Shown here: one piece after another, positions 1 to 10,263 of the stretch
How positions within the stretch are numbered: the stretch's first letter is position 1
Layout: every line of letters starts with the position of its first letter
From: Rhizobium sp. NFR03
Lineage (GTDB): Bacteria; Pseudomonadota; Alphaproteobacteria; Rhizobiales; Rhizobiaceae
Assembly (NCBI RefSeq): GCF_900111275.1
Contig: NZ_FOGR01000010.1
Location: forward strand, 1 to 64,000
Reading direction: 5' to 3'
Length of the DNA stretch: 64,000 nucleotides
The notes under the pieces: generated by a model
Seen by the model: only the letters and a program-made list of their open reading frames with translations
The model's database searches: none
What the model was told of the DNA's origin: nothing
Program-made: the position numbers and the translations under genes

Positions 1-557
1 CAAAAACGTGACCGTCGAAGTCTATTCCATGAACCGGTCCAGATCCGAAAACCCTTCCCGATCCGCGCAACATCCGCCGCCCACGTTTCTCTTTCTCATC
101 TTCAATTGTCAAAAAACCGACAGACCTAAAGCCCGTCCAAACCGCAAATGCCCAAAGCCCAAAAGCCCAAACACCGCAAAATCTCACCGCCAAGAGCCTC
201 AAGCACATCTGCCCGAAACCGCCAAGCCGCCACAAAGTCAAGAAACTTCAGAGCGAGTTCGTTGGTCGCCAGCAGCGCCGCCGCCCTCGTTGGTGTGCGG
301 TTTATAGATCCGAGCATGAGGTTTCGTCAACAGCTGTGTTTCAAAAAAATGACATTTCTTGTAACCGACTGTAATTTCATCGTTTTCGGATTGCATAACC
401 TCTTTGGCTGCGTTCAGCTTCTTTTTTGGCTGCGACAAGCTCGGGGAATCAGCTTTTCCGCGTTCGGAGGGTTGTGTCTGGCCGCATCGGTCATCAGTGC
501 TTTGGATGTGTGCGCCAGCTTCGTGCACTTTCTGTCACCTCCCTGTATTATGGCCGC
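1..557. other. Left-edge stretch without a recognisable gene
   Basis: I see no convincing gene here. Short open frames exist on both strands, but their translations are low-complexity (rich in Pro, Ser, Arg and Lys) and resemble no family I know. Part of the stretch (about 140-200) is a C- and A-rich low-complexity run. Bases about 340-410 are more AT-rich than the neighbouring genes, which would suit a promoter for hrpB, but I cannot place -35/-10 boxes with confidence. Confidence 0.4.
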
Positions 558-3032
558 ATGACCGAGCCTGTTTTTGCTTCCCTTCCCGACCTTCCTGTCA
601 AAGCCGTCCTGCGCGAGATCGGCACCGCGCTTTCCGAGAGTGGCGTTGCCGTACTCTCTGCGCCACCGGGCGCCGGCAAGACCACGCTTGTGCCGCCGTT
701 TCTGCTCGATGCTCCGTGGAGGGGAGACGGTCGGATCATTCTTCTGGAGCCGCGGCGGCTTGCTGCACGGGCTGCAGCCGGACGAATCGCGTCTCTTCTC
801 TCCGAAGAGATCGGTGAACGGGTCGGGTATCGGATGCGGCTCGACAGTCGCATTTCCGCGCGGACGCGGATCGAGGTCGTGACGGAGGGCGTTTTCGCGC
901 GCATGGTTCTCGACGATCCCGAGCTGACGGGTGTTGCGGCCGTTCTCTTCGATGAATTCCACGAGCGGTCGCTCGATGCGGATGTGGGACTAGCGCTGGC
1001 GCTCGATGTGCGCGCCGCCTTGCGGGACGATCTGCGCATTCTCGTGATGTCTGCGACGCTCGACGTCGAACGGGTAGCGGCGTTGCTCGGCCATCCCCCC
1101 GTCATCGAGAGCCATGGCCGAAGCTTCCCGATCGACATCCGCCACGGCGAACGATTGCCCAACGAGCGGATCGAGGATGCCGTGGCGCGGGCGATCATCG
1201 AGGCACACCGAAGTGAAGAGGGCTCGATCCTCGCCTTTCTCCCGGGCCAGGCGGAGATCAAGCGGACGATCGAGCGGCTGGAGGGGCGCCTGCCTGCAAC
1301 AACCGATATCATCGGTCTCTATGGAACGCTGAGCCAGGCCGAGCAGGATCGCGCGATCCGGCCCGTTGCCGGCGGACAGCGGAAGGTGGTGCTGGCAACC
1401 TCAATCGCGGAGACGTCGATCACCATCGACGGCGTGCGGATCGTTGTCGATAGCGGGCTGCAGCGCCTGCCGGCCTATGAGGCGGCAACCGGAATCACCC
1501 GGCTGGAAACCGTGCGCGTTTCCAAGGCCTCGGCCGATCAGCGAGCCGGTCGCGCGGGGCGGACGGAGCCCGGCATCGCCATCCGGCTCTGGCATCCGGG
1601 GCAGACGGCGGCACTACCTGCCTTCACGCCGCCGCAGATTCTGGCCAGCGATCTCTCCGGTCTGGTGCTCGATCTGGCACATTGGGGGGTGGCCGACCCG
1701 TCCTCCATGTTCTTTCTCGATGCTCCGCCAGCGCCGGCGTGGCGCGAGGCGCGAGCCTTGCTGGCCTCGCTTGGCGCTGTGGATGCCGAGGGGAGACTAA
1801 CGGAGGCGGGCCAGCAGATACGCAGACTCGCCTTTCCGCCTAGGCTTGCGGCCATGGCGGTGGGTGCGGCCGGCGAGGGCCAGGGGATGGCAGCCTGCGA
1901 GATCGCGGTACTTCTGACGGAGCAGGGTCTCGGGGGAACGTCGGTCGATCTGGAAGATCGGCTGCGGCAATTTCGTAGCGACCGAAGCTCGCGGGGTGAA
2001 GCGGCGCGCGGGCTTGCACGGCGCATGGCATCGGGGATTGGCGTCTCGCGCAACGCGTCGGCGGGGCCGGTGCTCGCCGGCGCCCTGTTGATCCGCGCGT
2101 TTCCCGACCGGATCGCGCTGCAACGGGGCGGGCGCGGGCGGTTCGTGATGGCGAACGGGCGCGGCGCCGAGCTTGCGGAAACCGAGCGGCTGTCCGGCGC
2201 CACAATGCTCGTGATTGCCGATGTGACCGGGTCTGCCGGGCGGCACCGGATTCTCTCGGCTGCCGAGATTCGTCTCGAGGATGTCGAGGAGCACTTGCCG
2301 TCCGCGATCAAAACCGGGAACGAGACCTTTTTCGACCGTCAGAGCCGGCAGGTGCGGGCGCGACGCGTGACGCGGATCGGCGCCATCGTGCTGGAGGAGA
2401 CGCCGATGGCGCGGCCGGCCGGGGCGGATGCGGCGCGCGCGCTTGCGGAAGGTGTGCAGATGCTGGGGCTGGACGTGCTTCCATTCTCAAAGGAGGGACG
2501 CCAGCTGCGGGACCGGATGGGGTTTTTGAACCGGACACTGGGAGACCCGTGGCCCGATGTCTCCGATGCAGCTCTTCTCGCCCGGCTTGACGACTGGTTC
2601 GTTCCCTTTCAGACGGATGCGCGAGGATTGAGCGAGATCGAGCCGGGCAGCCTGACGCAGGGCCTGATGTCGCTTGTTCCCGGCGCATCGAGAGATCTCG
2701 CAACGCTCGTGCCGACGCATTTCGAAGCGCCGACCGGCAACCGTCATCCGATCCGCTATGATGGCGACGAGCCTGTGCTGTCGATCCGGGTGCAGGAGCT
2801 GTTCGGGCTGACCGTGCATCCGTCCATCGGCGGAGGGCGTATACCGCTGCTTCTGGAACTCGTATCACCCGGCCAGCGGCCCATTCAGACGACACGGGAT
2901 CTGCCGGGTTTCTGGACGGGCTCCTGGAAGGAGGTGCGCGCGGAGATGCGCGGGCGCTATCCCAGGCACGCTTGGCCGGAAGACCCGGCACAGGCCGCGC
3001 CGACGGCGCGCGCCAAACCAAGGGGAACGTGA
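558..3032 (+). CDS. hrpB: ATP-dependent helicase HrpB
   Basis: 824-residue DEAH-box helicase of the HrpB family; its cellular role is poorly defined. Visible motifs in order: Walker A PPGAGKTT, the DEFH box (DEFHERSLDADVG), motif III SATLD, the motif V region TSIAETSITIDGV, motif VI QRAGRAGR, then the long HrpB-specific C-terminal region. The open frame extends upstream to 426, but homology begins at the ATG at 558 (MTEPVFASLPDLP), so I chose that start. The stop touches the actS start with no gap, so the two are probably co-transcribed. Confidence 0.93.
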   Translation: MTEPVFASLPDLPVKAVLREIGTALSESGVAVLSAPPGAGKTTLVPPFLLDAPWRGDGRIILLEPRRLAARAAAGRIASLLSEEIGERVGYRMRLDSRISARTRIEVVTEGVFARMVLDDPELTGVAAVLFDEFHERSLDADVGLALALDVRAALRDDLRILVMSATLDVERVAALLGHPPVIESHGRSFPIDIRHGERLPNERIEDAVARAIIEAHRSEEGSILAFLPGQAEIKRTIERLEGRLPATTDIIGLYGTLSQAEQDRAIRPVAGGQRKVVLATSIAETSITIDGVRIVVDSGLQRLPAYEAATGITRLETVRVSKASADQRAGRAGRTEPGIAIRLWHPGQTAALPAFTPPQILASDLSGLVLDLAHWGVADPSSMFFLDAPPAPAWREARALLASLGAVDAEGRLTEAGQQIRRLAFPPRLAAMAVGAAGEGQGMAACEIAVLLTEQGLGGTSVDLEDRLRQFRSDRSSRGEAARGLARRMASGIGVSRNASAGPVLAGALLIRAFPDRIALQRGGRGRFVMANGRGAELAETERLSGATMLVIADVTGSAGRHRILSAAEIRLEDVEEHLPSAIKTGNETFFDRQSRQVRARRVTRIGAIVLEETPMARPAGADAARALAEGVQMLGLDVLPFSKEGRQLRDRMGFLNRTLGDPWPDVSDAALLARLDDWFVPFQTDARGLSEIEPGSLTQGLMSLVPGASRDLATLVPTHFEAPTGNRHPIRYDGDEPVLSIRVQELFGLTVHPSIGGGRIPLLLELVSPGQRPIQTTRDLPGFWTGSWKEVRAEMRGRYPRHAWPEDPAQAAPTARAKPRGT

Positions 3033-4367
3033 ATGGCACATCAGGACACGGCCCTGGAAACCGCAGCCACCGGATCACGCGAGCCGGACGATCCGACCGC
3101 CAGCCGCTCGCTGCGGCTGCAAACCATCGTGCGGCTGCGCTGGCTGGCGGTGGCCGGGCAGTCGATCGCCATCATCATCGTGGCACTGTGGCTGCGGTTT
3201 CCGATGCCGCTGATCGCCTGTTTCCTGCTGATCGCGCTTCTTGCCGTCGTCAACATCTATCTGACGCTGCGCTATCCACCCGCGCACCGGCTCCATCCGG
3301 TCGCAGCCTTTACGCTTCTCGGCATCGACCTCGCGCAGCTGACAGCCCTTCTCTATATGACCGGGGGCATTGCCAATCCGTTCGCGCCGCTCGTCTCGGT
3401 TCCGGTGATCATCTCCTCGGCCTCCCAGCCGAAATGGTACAGTGTCGCGCTTGCGCTTCTGGCGGTGGCAGGCGTCACGGCGCTTGCCTTTTCGCCCTAT
3501 CCCCTGCCCTGGTACGATGGCGCTGTGCTCGTGGTGCCGCCGGCACTCATGGTGGGATTCTGGTTTGCCATCGTCTCGACCACGGCCTTTGCCGCCTTCT
3601 ATGCCTATCGCGTTTCGCTGGAGGCGAGCGAGCTGGCCGAGGCTCTGGCCGCAACCGAGCTTGTGCTCCAGCGCGAGCAACATCTGTCGCAGCTCGATGG
3701 GCTGGCAGCAGCGGCCGCGCATGAGCTCGGCACGCCGCTGGCGACCATCAGCGTCGTGGCGAAGGAAATGGAGCGTGAACTCGGAAACGATCCGAAATTT
3801 GGCGAGGACGTCCAGCTTCTGCGCAGCCAGAGCGAACGATGCCGCGACATCCTGCGGCGATTGACGACGCTCTCCTCCAATGACGAGGCCCATATGCGCT
3901 ATCTGCCGCTGTCCTCGATGATCGAGGAGGTGCTGGCGCCGCATCGGGAATTCGACATCGAGATCAAGCTGGTGGAGGCGTCAGGTCGCAAGGGGGAACC
4001 GGTGGGTACGCGCAATGCCGGCATTCTCTACGGTCTCGGCAATCTGGTCGAAAATGCCGTGGATTATGCAAAGACCGAGGTCGTCGTGACCGTGAAGCAC
4101 TCGGCCGGACGTGTCTCGGTGACGATCGAGGACGATGGCGATGGCTATGCGCCCGATATTTTGAGCCGCATCGGCGAACCCTACGTTACGCGGCGGCAGC
4201 GGGACGATACCGCAGGCGGGCTCGGGCTCGGGCTGTTCATCGCCAAGACGCTGCTGGAGCGGTCCGGCGCGACGCTTGCCTTCGAAAATGGCGGGCCGGA
4301 GAAGCCGGGAGCGCGTGTCAGCGTCGAATGGCCGCGGCATCTGATGGACACCAAGCCGGCGAAATGA
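3033..4367 (+). CDS. actS: Sensor histidine kinase ActS (RegB family)
   Basis: 444-residue membrane sensor kinase of the RegB/PrrB/ActS family. These kinases sense redox state or acidity and phosphorylate their ActR/RegA partner. About six hydrophobic segments fill residues 35-200. The family-specific H-box AAHELGTPLATI follows, with the phospho-accepting His at residue 230. A conserved Cys at residue 270 (SERCRDIL) sits where RegB has its redox-active cysteine. The ATP-binding domain shows NLVENAVDYA, DDGDGY and GLGLGLFIAKTLLERSG. The gene starts directly after the hrpB stop and is followed by actR, which supports the assignment. Confidence 0.93.
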   Translation: MAHQDTALETAATGSREPDDPTASRSLRLQTIVRLRWLAVAGQSIAIIIVALWLRFPMPLIACFLLIALLAVVNIYLTLRYPPAHRLHPVAAFTLLGIDLAQLTALLYMTGGIANPFAPLVSVPVIISSASQPKWYSVALALLAVAGVTALAFSPYPLPWYDGAVLVVPPALMVGFWFAIVSTTAFAAFYAYRVSLEASELAEALAATELVLQREQHLSQLDGLAAAAAHELGTPLATISVVAKEMERELGNDPKFGEDVQLLRSQSERCRDILRRLTTLSSNDEAHMRYLPLSSMIEEVLAPHREFDIEIKLVEASGRKGEPVGTRNAGILYGLGNLVENAVDYAKTEVVVTVKHSAGRVSVTIEDDGDGYAPDILSRIGEPYVTRRQRDDTAGGLGLGLFIAKTLLERSGATLAFENGGPEKPGARVSVEWPRHLMDTKPAK

Positions 4368-4437
4368 ACGGTTGCGCCTTTCCCACGGCGTAGCCGATCC
4401 TTATCTATTCCCCAAGAGAGACATGAAGGATCGCGCC

Positions 4438-5031
4438 ATGAGCGAGAGAGCCGATGCCGGGGTGGCCGGCGAGAATGTTGGACAAGCCGTTGACCAGGCG
4501 ATCGGTCCTGATCCGTCGCTGCTGATCGTCGATGATGACGGACCGTTCGTGCGCCGGCTGGCGCGGGCGATGGAGTTGCGCGGCTTTACGGTCGAGATCG
4601 CCGAATCGGTTGCCGATGGCATCGCCCAGGCAAAGCGGCATCCGCCGAAATATGCGGTGGTCGATCTGCGGCTCGGCGACGGCAGCGGCCTCGACGTGAT
4701 CGAAGCGATCCGCGGCTGCCGGGACGACACGCGCATCATCATGCTGACCGGATACGGCAATATCGCGACCGCCGTGAACGCGGTAAAGCTCGGTGCGGTG
4801 GACTATCTGTCGAAACCCGCGGATGCCGACGAGGTCTACAACGCCCTCGTCCAGAGCGATGGCGACAAGGCGGAACTGCCGGAAAACCCGATGTCGGCCG
4901 ACCGCGTGCGCTGGGAGCATATCCAGCGGGTGTTCGAGATCTGCGAACGCAATGTGTCGGAAACGGCCCGCCGGCTGAACATGCACCGGCGGACGCTGCA
5001 GCGGATCCTCGCAAAGCGGGCGCCGAAATAG
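4438..5031 (+). CDS. actR: Response regulator ActR (RegA/PrrA family)
   Basis: 197-residue response regulator paired with ActS. The receiver domain (about residues 20-135) has LIVDDDGPFVRRLARAM, the phosphorylation-site region VVDLRLGDGSGL, the MLTGYGNIATA stretch and SKPAD. A short linker leads to a C-terminal Fis-type helix-turn-helix (NVSETARRLNMHRRTLQRILAKRAP), typical of RegA/ActR. The frame is open from 4372, but the ATG at 4438 has an AAGGA ribosome site 7 nt upstream and is preferred; the ATG at 4423 is an alternative. In related rhizobia ActSR controls acid tolerance, carbon fixation and respiratory genes. Confidence 0.93.
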   Translation: MSERADAGVAGENVGQAVDQAIGPDPSLLIVDDDGPFVRRLARAMELRGFTVEIAESVADGIAQAKRHPPKYAVVDLRLGDGSGLDVIEAIRGCRDDTRIIMLTGYGNIATAVNAVKLGAVDYLSKPADADEVYNALVQSDGDKAELPENPMSADRVRWEHIQRVFEICERNVSETARRLNMHRRTLQRILAKRAPK

Positions 5032-5035
5032 GACG

Positions 5036-5566
5036 TCAGAGTTCGCCGTCCTGCGCGCCCGACATGATGTCCTGCAACGGCGAAGCATCGCCCGCGCCAC
5101 CGACGCACCATTCCGCAAGCATGAGCCGTTGGGCTGCGGCCCGGGCGAAATTGAGCGTGACCGATTTGCGTTGCGGAGCCGAGAGCCGGTGCTCCGGCGC
5201 ATCGCGGATCATGTCGGCGCCGTAGCCATCCGAGAGGAACAGGCCGCAATCGTCCGGGAAGATGTCGAGCGGAACCTCCGCATGCGTGGCGAAGAACAGT
5301 CTGTCGCAATGCAGCCTGTAATCCGGCCATTTCCGATCGACCCTGAAATCCTCGATCGACGTCTTGATCTCGACGATCCAGATCTCGCCTTTCGGTGAAA
5401 TCGAGGCAAGATCGGCCCTGCGGCCGCCAGCCAGCGTCAGTTCCGGCATGACCGCGTGTCGCAGATCATAGAGATAGCGTTGCAGGCCGCGGCGGACCAG
5501 CATCGCACGGCGGGACTGGCGTCCATCGACGAGCGGCGTGGTGGCGTGGAGCGAAACGATCGGCAT
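5036..5566 (-). CDS. mmcB: MmcB family DNA repair protein
   Basis: 176-residue protein of the MmcB family (formerly a DUF; PD-(D/E)XK nuclease-like fold). In Caulobacter mmcB is a damage-inducible gene linked to mitomycin C resistance. The nuclease-like core is visible as RRADLASISPKGEIWIVEIKTS, followed by DRKWPDYRLHCDRLFFAT, supplying the expected Asp, Glu and Lys residues. The frame is open to 5701, but the ATG at 5566 (MPIVSLHATTP) has an AGGAAG ribosome site and matches the start of the family. It converges on actR with a 4-bp gap and diverges from the L,D-transpeptidase gene. Confidence 0.82.
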   Translation of the reverse strand: MPIVSLHATTPLVDGRQSRRAMLVRRGLQRYLYDLRHAVMPELTLAGGRRADLASISPKGEIWIVEIKTSIEDFRVDRKWPDYRLHCDRLFFATHAEVPLDIFPDDCGLFLSDGYGADMIRDAPEHRLSAPQRKSVTLNFARAAAQRLMLAEWCVGGAGDASPLQDIMSGAQDGEL

Positions 5567-5783
5567 GGCATCTTCCTGTCTGGCATGCGCTTCAAACGCC
5601 GAGGATCTCAAATGCCGGGGATCGTGGCTCTTGTTGCAAAAAAACCATCCACGGCGAATTTGAATCGGCAGATCTTCGTGCTGCAGCGCATTCCCTTGCA
5701 AGGACCCGGCGAATGGAAAATAAGCGTAGTGGCTGATGGTCGAACCACTCGAGCCGTCCTTCGCTTCCTTTTAAGAGATTCTC

Positions 5784-6455
5784 ATGCGCACCCGCAACGC
5801 ATTCTTCCTGTGCAGCCTTCTGGCAAGCGTCGCTCTGGCCGGTTGCTCCACGGCGCCCGTCACCGCGTCCAATTCGCCGATCCAGCATGTCGCGACCAAC
5901 CAGATCTTCTCCGATGGCTACGGACCGGTCGAGGATCATGGTTATGCGCTTCCGGCGATCCCGATCAACCGCGTCGACCAGCGCTTCCATCGCCAGATCG
6001 TCGATTACGCAACGAACGAGCCGGTCGGGACGGTCGTGGTCAACACGCCGAACCGCTTCTTGTATTACGTGCTGCCCGGCGGCAAGGCCGTTCGTTACGG
6101 GATCGGCGTCGGCAAGCAGGGCTTCGCCTGGCAGGGCCGCGCCTATGTGGCGTGGAAACAGGAATGGCCGACATGGCATCCGCCGAAGGAAATGGCGCAG
6201 CGCCGTCCCGACGTCGCCCAATATGTCGAGTCCGGCATGGGCCCGGGCCTGCGCAATCCGCTCGGTGCGCGGGCGCTTTATCTCTTCAATGACGAAGGCA
6301 AGGACACGCTGTTCCGCCTGCACGGGACACCCGAATGGAACTCGATCGGTACGGCTGCGTCTTCGGGCTGCATCCGCCTGATGAACCAGGATATCATCGA
6401 TCTCTATTCCCGCGTTCGCCCGGGCAAGAACACGCTGGTCGTCGTTCAGCAGTAA
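5784..6455 (+). CDS. L,D-transpeptidase lipoprotein (YkuD/ErfK family)
   Basis: 223-residue envelope protein. A lipoprotein signal peptide ends in the lipobox LAGC (Cys at about residue 20), so it should be lipid-anchored. The YkuD catalytic domain covers about residues 85-220 and contains FRLHGTPEWNSIG and the catalytic signature SSGCIRL, with the nucleophile Cys at residue 196. Such enzymes make 3-3 peptidoglycan cross-links or attach outer-membrane proteins to peptidoglycan; rhizobia carry many paralogues, so the exact role is not given by sequence. It is a single gene with its own strong terminator. Confidence 0.9.
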   Translation: MRTRNAFFLCSLLASVALAGCSTAPVTASNSPIQHVATNQIFSDGYGPVEDHGYALPAIPINRVDQRFHRQIVDYATNEPVGTVVVNTPNRFLYYVLPGGKAVRYGIGVGKQGFAWQGRAYVAWKQEWPTWHPPKEMAQRRPDVAQYVESGMGPGLRNPLGARALYLFNDEGKDTLFRLHGTPEWNSIGTAASSGCIRLMNQDIIDLYSRVRPGKNTLVVVQQ

Positions 6456-6484
6456 TCCGCCGCTCGCGGCGTCTTCGCCATCCC

Positions 6485-6514
6485 AAAAAAACCCGGATTG
6501 CTCCGGTTTTTTTT
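6485..6514 (+). terminator. Rho-independent terminator of the L,D-transpeptidase gene
   Basis: An A-run and CCCGG pair across a short loop with CCGG followed by eight T residues, 30 nt after the transpeptidase stop. The A- and T-runs extend the stem, so it may also act on minus-strand transcription leaving glcB. Confidence 0.8.
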
Positions 6515-6568
6515 ATGCGCATCTCATGCCGTTGTACCGGCTGCGAACACCCCGCTCGGATGGCCTTT

Positions 6569-8728
6569 CTATTGCGAGGCCGCTTTCAGTTCAAGGCGGC
6601 GGCGGTGCAGGACAGGTTCGGTATAGCCGTTCGGCTGTTCGCGGCCCTTGAAGACGAGATCGAGTGCGGCCTGGAAGGCAATCGAGCCCTCGAAATCCGC
6701 AGCCATCGGCCGATAGACGGCATCAGCAGCATTCTGGCCGTCGACGATACCAGCCATGCGCTTCAGCGTCTCGGTGACCTGCTCCGCAGAAACGACGCCG
6801 TGATGCAGCCAGTTCGCCATATGCTGGGCGGAAATGCGCAGCGTGGCGCGATCTTCCATCAGGCCGATATTGTTGATGTCGGGCACCTTGGAGCAGCCGA
6901 CACCCTGATCGATCCAGCGCACGACATAGCCGAGTATCCCCTGCGCATTGTTGTCGAGTTCGCGCTGGATTTCTTCCGGCGTCCAGTTCGGGCGGGTGGC
7001 CACGGGAATGGACAGGATATCCTCGAGCCGGGCGCGCGGGCGGCTCGTCAGTCCCTTCTGGACCTCAGCGACATCGACCGTGTGATAATGCGTCGCGTGG
7101 AGGGTGGCTGCCGTCGGCGAGGGAACCCAGGCGGTGTTGGCTCCGGCCTTGGGATGGGCGATCTTCTGCTCCAGCATGGCCGCCATCAGGTCCGGCATGG
7201 CCCACATGCCCTTGCCGATCTGGGCATGTCCGGCAAGACCGCAGGCAAGGCCGATGTCGACATTCCAGTTTTCATAGGCCGCAATCCAGGCGGCCTGTTT
7301 CATGTCGCCCTTGCGGATCATCGGGCCGGCTTCCATGGATGTATGGATTTCATCGCCCGTGCGGTCGAGGAAGCCTGTATTGATGAACACGACACGCTCG
7401 CGGGCGGCGCGAATGCAGGCCTTGAGGTTGACCGTCGTGCGACGCTCTTCGTCCATGATGCCCATCTTGATCGTGTTCGGCGCCATGCCCAGCGCCTCTT
7501 CGACGCGCGTGAAGATCTCGCAGGCGAAGGCGACTTCGTCGGGACCATGCATCTTCGGCTTGACGACATACATCGAGCCTTCGCGCGAATTCATGCGGCG
7601 ACCGGCCGGACCGATGTCCCGAAGCGCGATCAGCGCCGTGATCACGGCATCCATGATGCCTTCGGGAACCTCGTTGCCGTCGCGGTCGAGGATCGCCGGA
7701 TTGGTCATGAGGTGGCCGACATTGCGCACGAGCATCAGCGCGCGGCCCTTCAGCGTGGTTTCGCTGCTATCGGGCGCTGTCAGGGTAACATCCGGATTGA
7801 GCCTGCGGGTAAAGCTGCGACCGCCCTTGGCAACCTCTTCGGCAAGAGTGCCGTCCATCAGGCCGAGCCAGTTGCGGTAGATCAGCGTCTTGTCTTCGGC
7901 ATCGACGGCGGCAACGGAGTCCTCGCAATCCATGATCGCGGTGATGGCGGATTCGAGCACGACATCGGAAATATGCGCCGGATCATCGGCACCGATCGCG
8001 GTCGTGGCGTCGATAACGATCTGGACATGCAGCGCGTTGCGCGTGAGGAAGATCGATGCGGGCGCTGCGGCGTCGCCCGTGAAGCCGGCGAACTGGGCCG
8101 GGTCCTTCAACGAAAGCGCTCCGTCATTGAGGACCAGACGACCGTCCGCAACCGAGATCGAGCGGAGATCGGTCCAGTTGGCACCTTCCAGAGGGGCGCT
8201 CTCATCGAGGAAGTTGCGCGCCCAGGCGATGACCTTGCGGCCGCGCGCCGGGTTGTAGGCCTTGCCCTTCTCCGCGCCGCCCTCATCGGAAATCGCATCC
8301 GTGCCGTAGAGCGCATCGTAGAGCGAGCCCCAGCGCGCATTCGCGGCGTTGAGCGCATAACGCGCGTTCATGACGGGAACGACAAGCTGCGGACCGGCGA
8401 TCGCGGCGATCTCCGGATCGACGTTGTCAGTCGAAACGGTGAAATCCGGACCGTCGGGCAAAAGATAGCCGATCTCGGTCAGGAAGTCGGTATAGGCCTT
8501 CAGATCGACCGGCACGCCATTTTCACGGTACCAGGCATCGATTTTCTCCTGCAACGCATCGCGAACCTGCAGCAAGGCCCGGTTTTTCGGCGCGAGATCA
8601 TGGACGATCGCAGAGAAGCTTTCGAAGAAGCCCTCGGCCTCGATCCCCGTCCCCGGCAACGCCTCGTTGACGATGAAGGCGTGAAGGCCCTGTTCGATCT
8701 GCAAACCCTGTATATCGATGCGGCTCAT
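6569..8728 (-). CDS. glcB: Malate synthase G
   Basis: 719-residue monomeric malate synthase of isoform G, which condenses glyoxylate and acetyl-CoA to malate in the glyoxylate shunt. The length matches the G type (about 720) rather than the shorter A type. Recognisable blocks include [80 protein letters not shown] and GKGMWAMPD. The ATG at 8728 has an AGGAG ribosome site 6 nt upstream; the frame is open a further 11 codons but lacks a better start. No isocitrate lyase gene is nearby. Confidence 0.95.
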   Translation of the reverse strand: MSRIDIQGLQIEQGLHAFIVNEALPGTGIEAEGFFESFSAIVHDLAPKNRALLQVRDALQEKIDAWYRENGVPVDLKAYTDFLTEIGYLLPDGPDFTVSTDNVDPEIAAIAGPQLVVPVMNARYALNAANARWGSLYDALYGTDAISDEGGAEKGKAYNPARGRKVIAWARNFLDESAPLEGANWTDLRSISVADGRLVLNDGALSLKDPAQFAGFTGDAAAPASIFLTRNALHVQIVIDATTAIGADDPAHISDVVLESAITAIMDCEDSVAAVDAEDKTLIYRNWLGLMDGTLAEEVAKGGRSFTRRLNPDVTLTAPDSSETTLKGRALMLVRNVGHLMTNPAILDRDGNEVPEGIMDAVITALIALRDIGPAGRRMNSREGSMYVVKPKMHGPDEVAFACEIFTRVEEALGMAPNTIKMGIMDEERRTTVNLKACIRAARERVVFINTGFLDRTGDEIHTSMEAGPMIRKGDMKQAAWIAAYENWNVDIGLACGLAGHAQIGKGMWAMPDLMAAMLEQKIAHPKAGANTAWVPSPTAATLHATHYHTVDVAEVQKGLTSRPRARLEDILSIPVATRPNWTPEEIQRELDNNAQGILGYVVRWIDQGVGCSKVPDINNIGLMEDRATLRISAQHMANWLHHGVVSAEQVTETLKRMAGIVDGQNAADAVYRPMAADFEGSIAFQAALDLVFKGREQPNGYTEPVLHRRRLELKAASQ

Positions 8729-8828
8729 GAGATCTCCTCGCTCTTTCCCCGTTGCGTGCATTGCAATGTCCGCACGAGCGCCGTGAAGTCAACGTTTTCT
8801 GATCATGAAGGAAACCCTTGCGGGTCTT

Positions 8829-10223
8829 TCATCGCCGCGTGACCCGCATGGGGATGCCGCCTTGCGGCTGCGTCGTCAGCCGTTGCACCGGCCAGGGCTT
8901 GGTTTGCGTCGTCACGTCGAAGCGGTAGGTTTTCATCAGCACGCCGAGCGCGATAACCGCCTCCTGCAAGGCGAACGTCGCGCCGATGCAGACGCGCGGA
9001 CCGGCGCCGAAGGGCAGATACTGGAAGCGGTGCAGGCTCTCGCGGTTGTCGGGCAGGAACCGCTGCGGCACGAAGGCGCGCGGCCTTTCCCAGTAAAGCG
9101 TATGGCGGTGGAGCGTCCAGGGCATGACAAGCACCGAGACGCCCTTGGCGATATCGATTCGTTCGCCGCTTGGTGACGTCCAGCTGTCGGCCTCGATGGC
9201 TGCCCGGTTGATCGAGGGCGCCGGGGGGTAGAGCCGCATGGATTCCTCAAAGGCGGCGCGAACATGCGGCATGTTCTCCAGCCAATCGACCGGGTCCGTG
9301 CCGTCTGCGACGACACGGTCGATTTCCGCCTCCATCAGCGCGCGGAATTCCGGCGCGTGGGCAATACAGTAGAACGTCCAGGCGAGCGCGCGGGCCGTGG
9401 TCTCGTGACCGGCGCCGATGAAGGTGAGAATATTGTCGGCGATCTCGTCGGCATGCAGCCCGTCCGGTCCTTCCCGTTCCAGAAGGAGCGTCAGGAAATC
9501 CTGCGGCACCGTGTCGGGGTGGGCGCTCATCTGCCGACGGCGCTCTTGCATAGTGGCCGTCACCACCGTCCCGAAGCGGCGCATCAGCTTGCCGCTGCCC
9601 CAGCGCGTGATGCGTGGAACCCAGGGCGGCGCGAGCAGCATGTCCATGGGATCGACACGACCCATGCTGCCGAGCAGCTTCTCGACATCCCTCGTAAAAC
9701 TCTCGGTTTCCGCAGCAATCTGCCCGGAGAACAAGGTCTCCGCGAGAATATCGTAGGTCAGTTCCGTCATGTCGGTGGCGATATCGACCACACCTTGCGT
9801 ATCAACGGCGCGATCGTAGCGGCTGGCGTAATGCTCGCAGGTCGAGAGCATCTTGTCGGCAAACCCCTTGGCGTGACGTGGGGTAAACACCGGCGCCACC
9901 GCCTTGCGGGTCCGCTTCCATGTCGGACCTTCGGCCGTCAGCAGCCCATCGCGCAGGATCGGCCGCAGCACGAGCCGCCGAACCTCCGACATTTCGTAGT
10001 TCGCAACATTTTCAACGAGAATATAGCGGATGAGCCCGGGATCGTTGACGATCAGCGTATCCTGGTTGACGAACCGCGTCTCGATCCAGGGCAGCGTATA
10101 GGACTGCTCGCTCCAGAGCTCGAGCGGGTTTCGCAGAACCGTCCTGAGAACCTCGAACTTGGAGAGGTCCTTCGCACGCGGCACAGGGGCCGGCGGCTCG
10201 AAGGGTCGTGAGATCATGTCCAT
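8829..10223 (-). CDS. Cytochrome P450
   Basis: 464-residue P450 mono-oxygenase. The diagnostic motifs are present in order: the I-helix oxygen-activation motif GAGHETTA, the K-helix ExxR (EESMR), and the haem-binding loop FGAGPRVCIG whose Cys is the axial ligand. There is no N-terminal membrane anchor, so it is probably soluble, and it is longer than the common ~400-residue bacterial class I enzymes. No ferredoxin, ferredoxin reductase or biosynthetic genes adjoin it, so redox partner and substrate are unknown. It lies 40 bp downstream of the DUF1402 gene on the same strand and may share its transcript. Confidence 0.92.
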   Translation of the reverse strand: MDMISRPFEPPAPVPRAKDLSKFEVLRTVLRNPLELWSEQSYTLPWIETRFVNQDTLIVNDPGLIRYILVENVANYEMSEVRRLVLRPILRDGLLTAEGPTWKRTRKAVAPVFTPRHAKGFADKMLSTCEHYASRYDRAVDTQGVVDIATDMTELTYDILAETLFSGQIAAETESFTRDVEKLLGSMGRVDPMDMLLAPPWVPRITRWGSGKLMRRFGTVVTATMQERRRQMSAHPDTVPQDFLTLLLEREGPDGLHADEIADNILTFIGAGHETTARALAWTFYCIAHAPEFRALMEAEIDRVVADGTDPVDWLENMPHVRAAFEESMRLYPPAPSINRAAIEADSWTSPSGERIDIAKGVSVLVMPWTLHRHTLYWERPRAFVPQRFLPDNRESLHRFQYLPFGAGPRVCIGATFALQEAVIALGVLMKTYRFDVTTQTKPWPVQRLTTQPQGGIPMRVTRR

Positions 10224-10263
10224 GGGCAGTTCTGGCCTTTGATTGTAGAGGCCGGCCTTACGT

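Noticed and set aside
6335-8842. 835-codon open frame on the plus strand opposite glcB
   Set aside because: Antisense shadow of a clear malate synthase G; composition is Arg/His/Asp-rich and matches no family.
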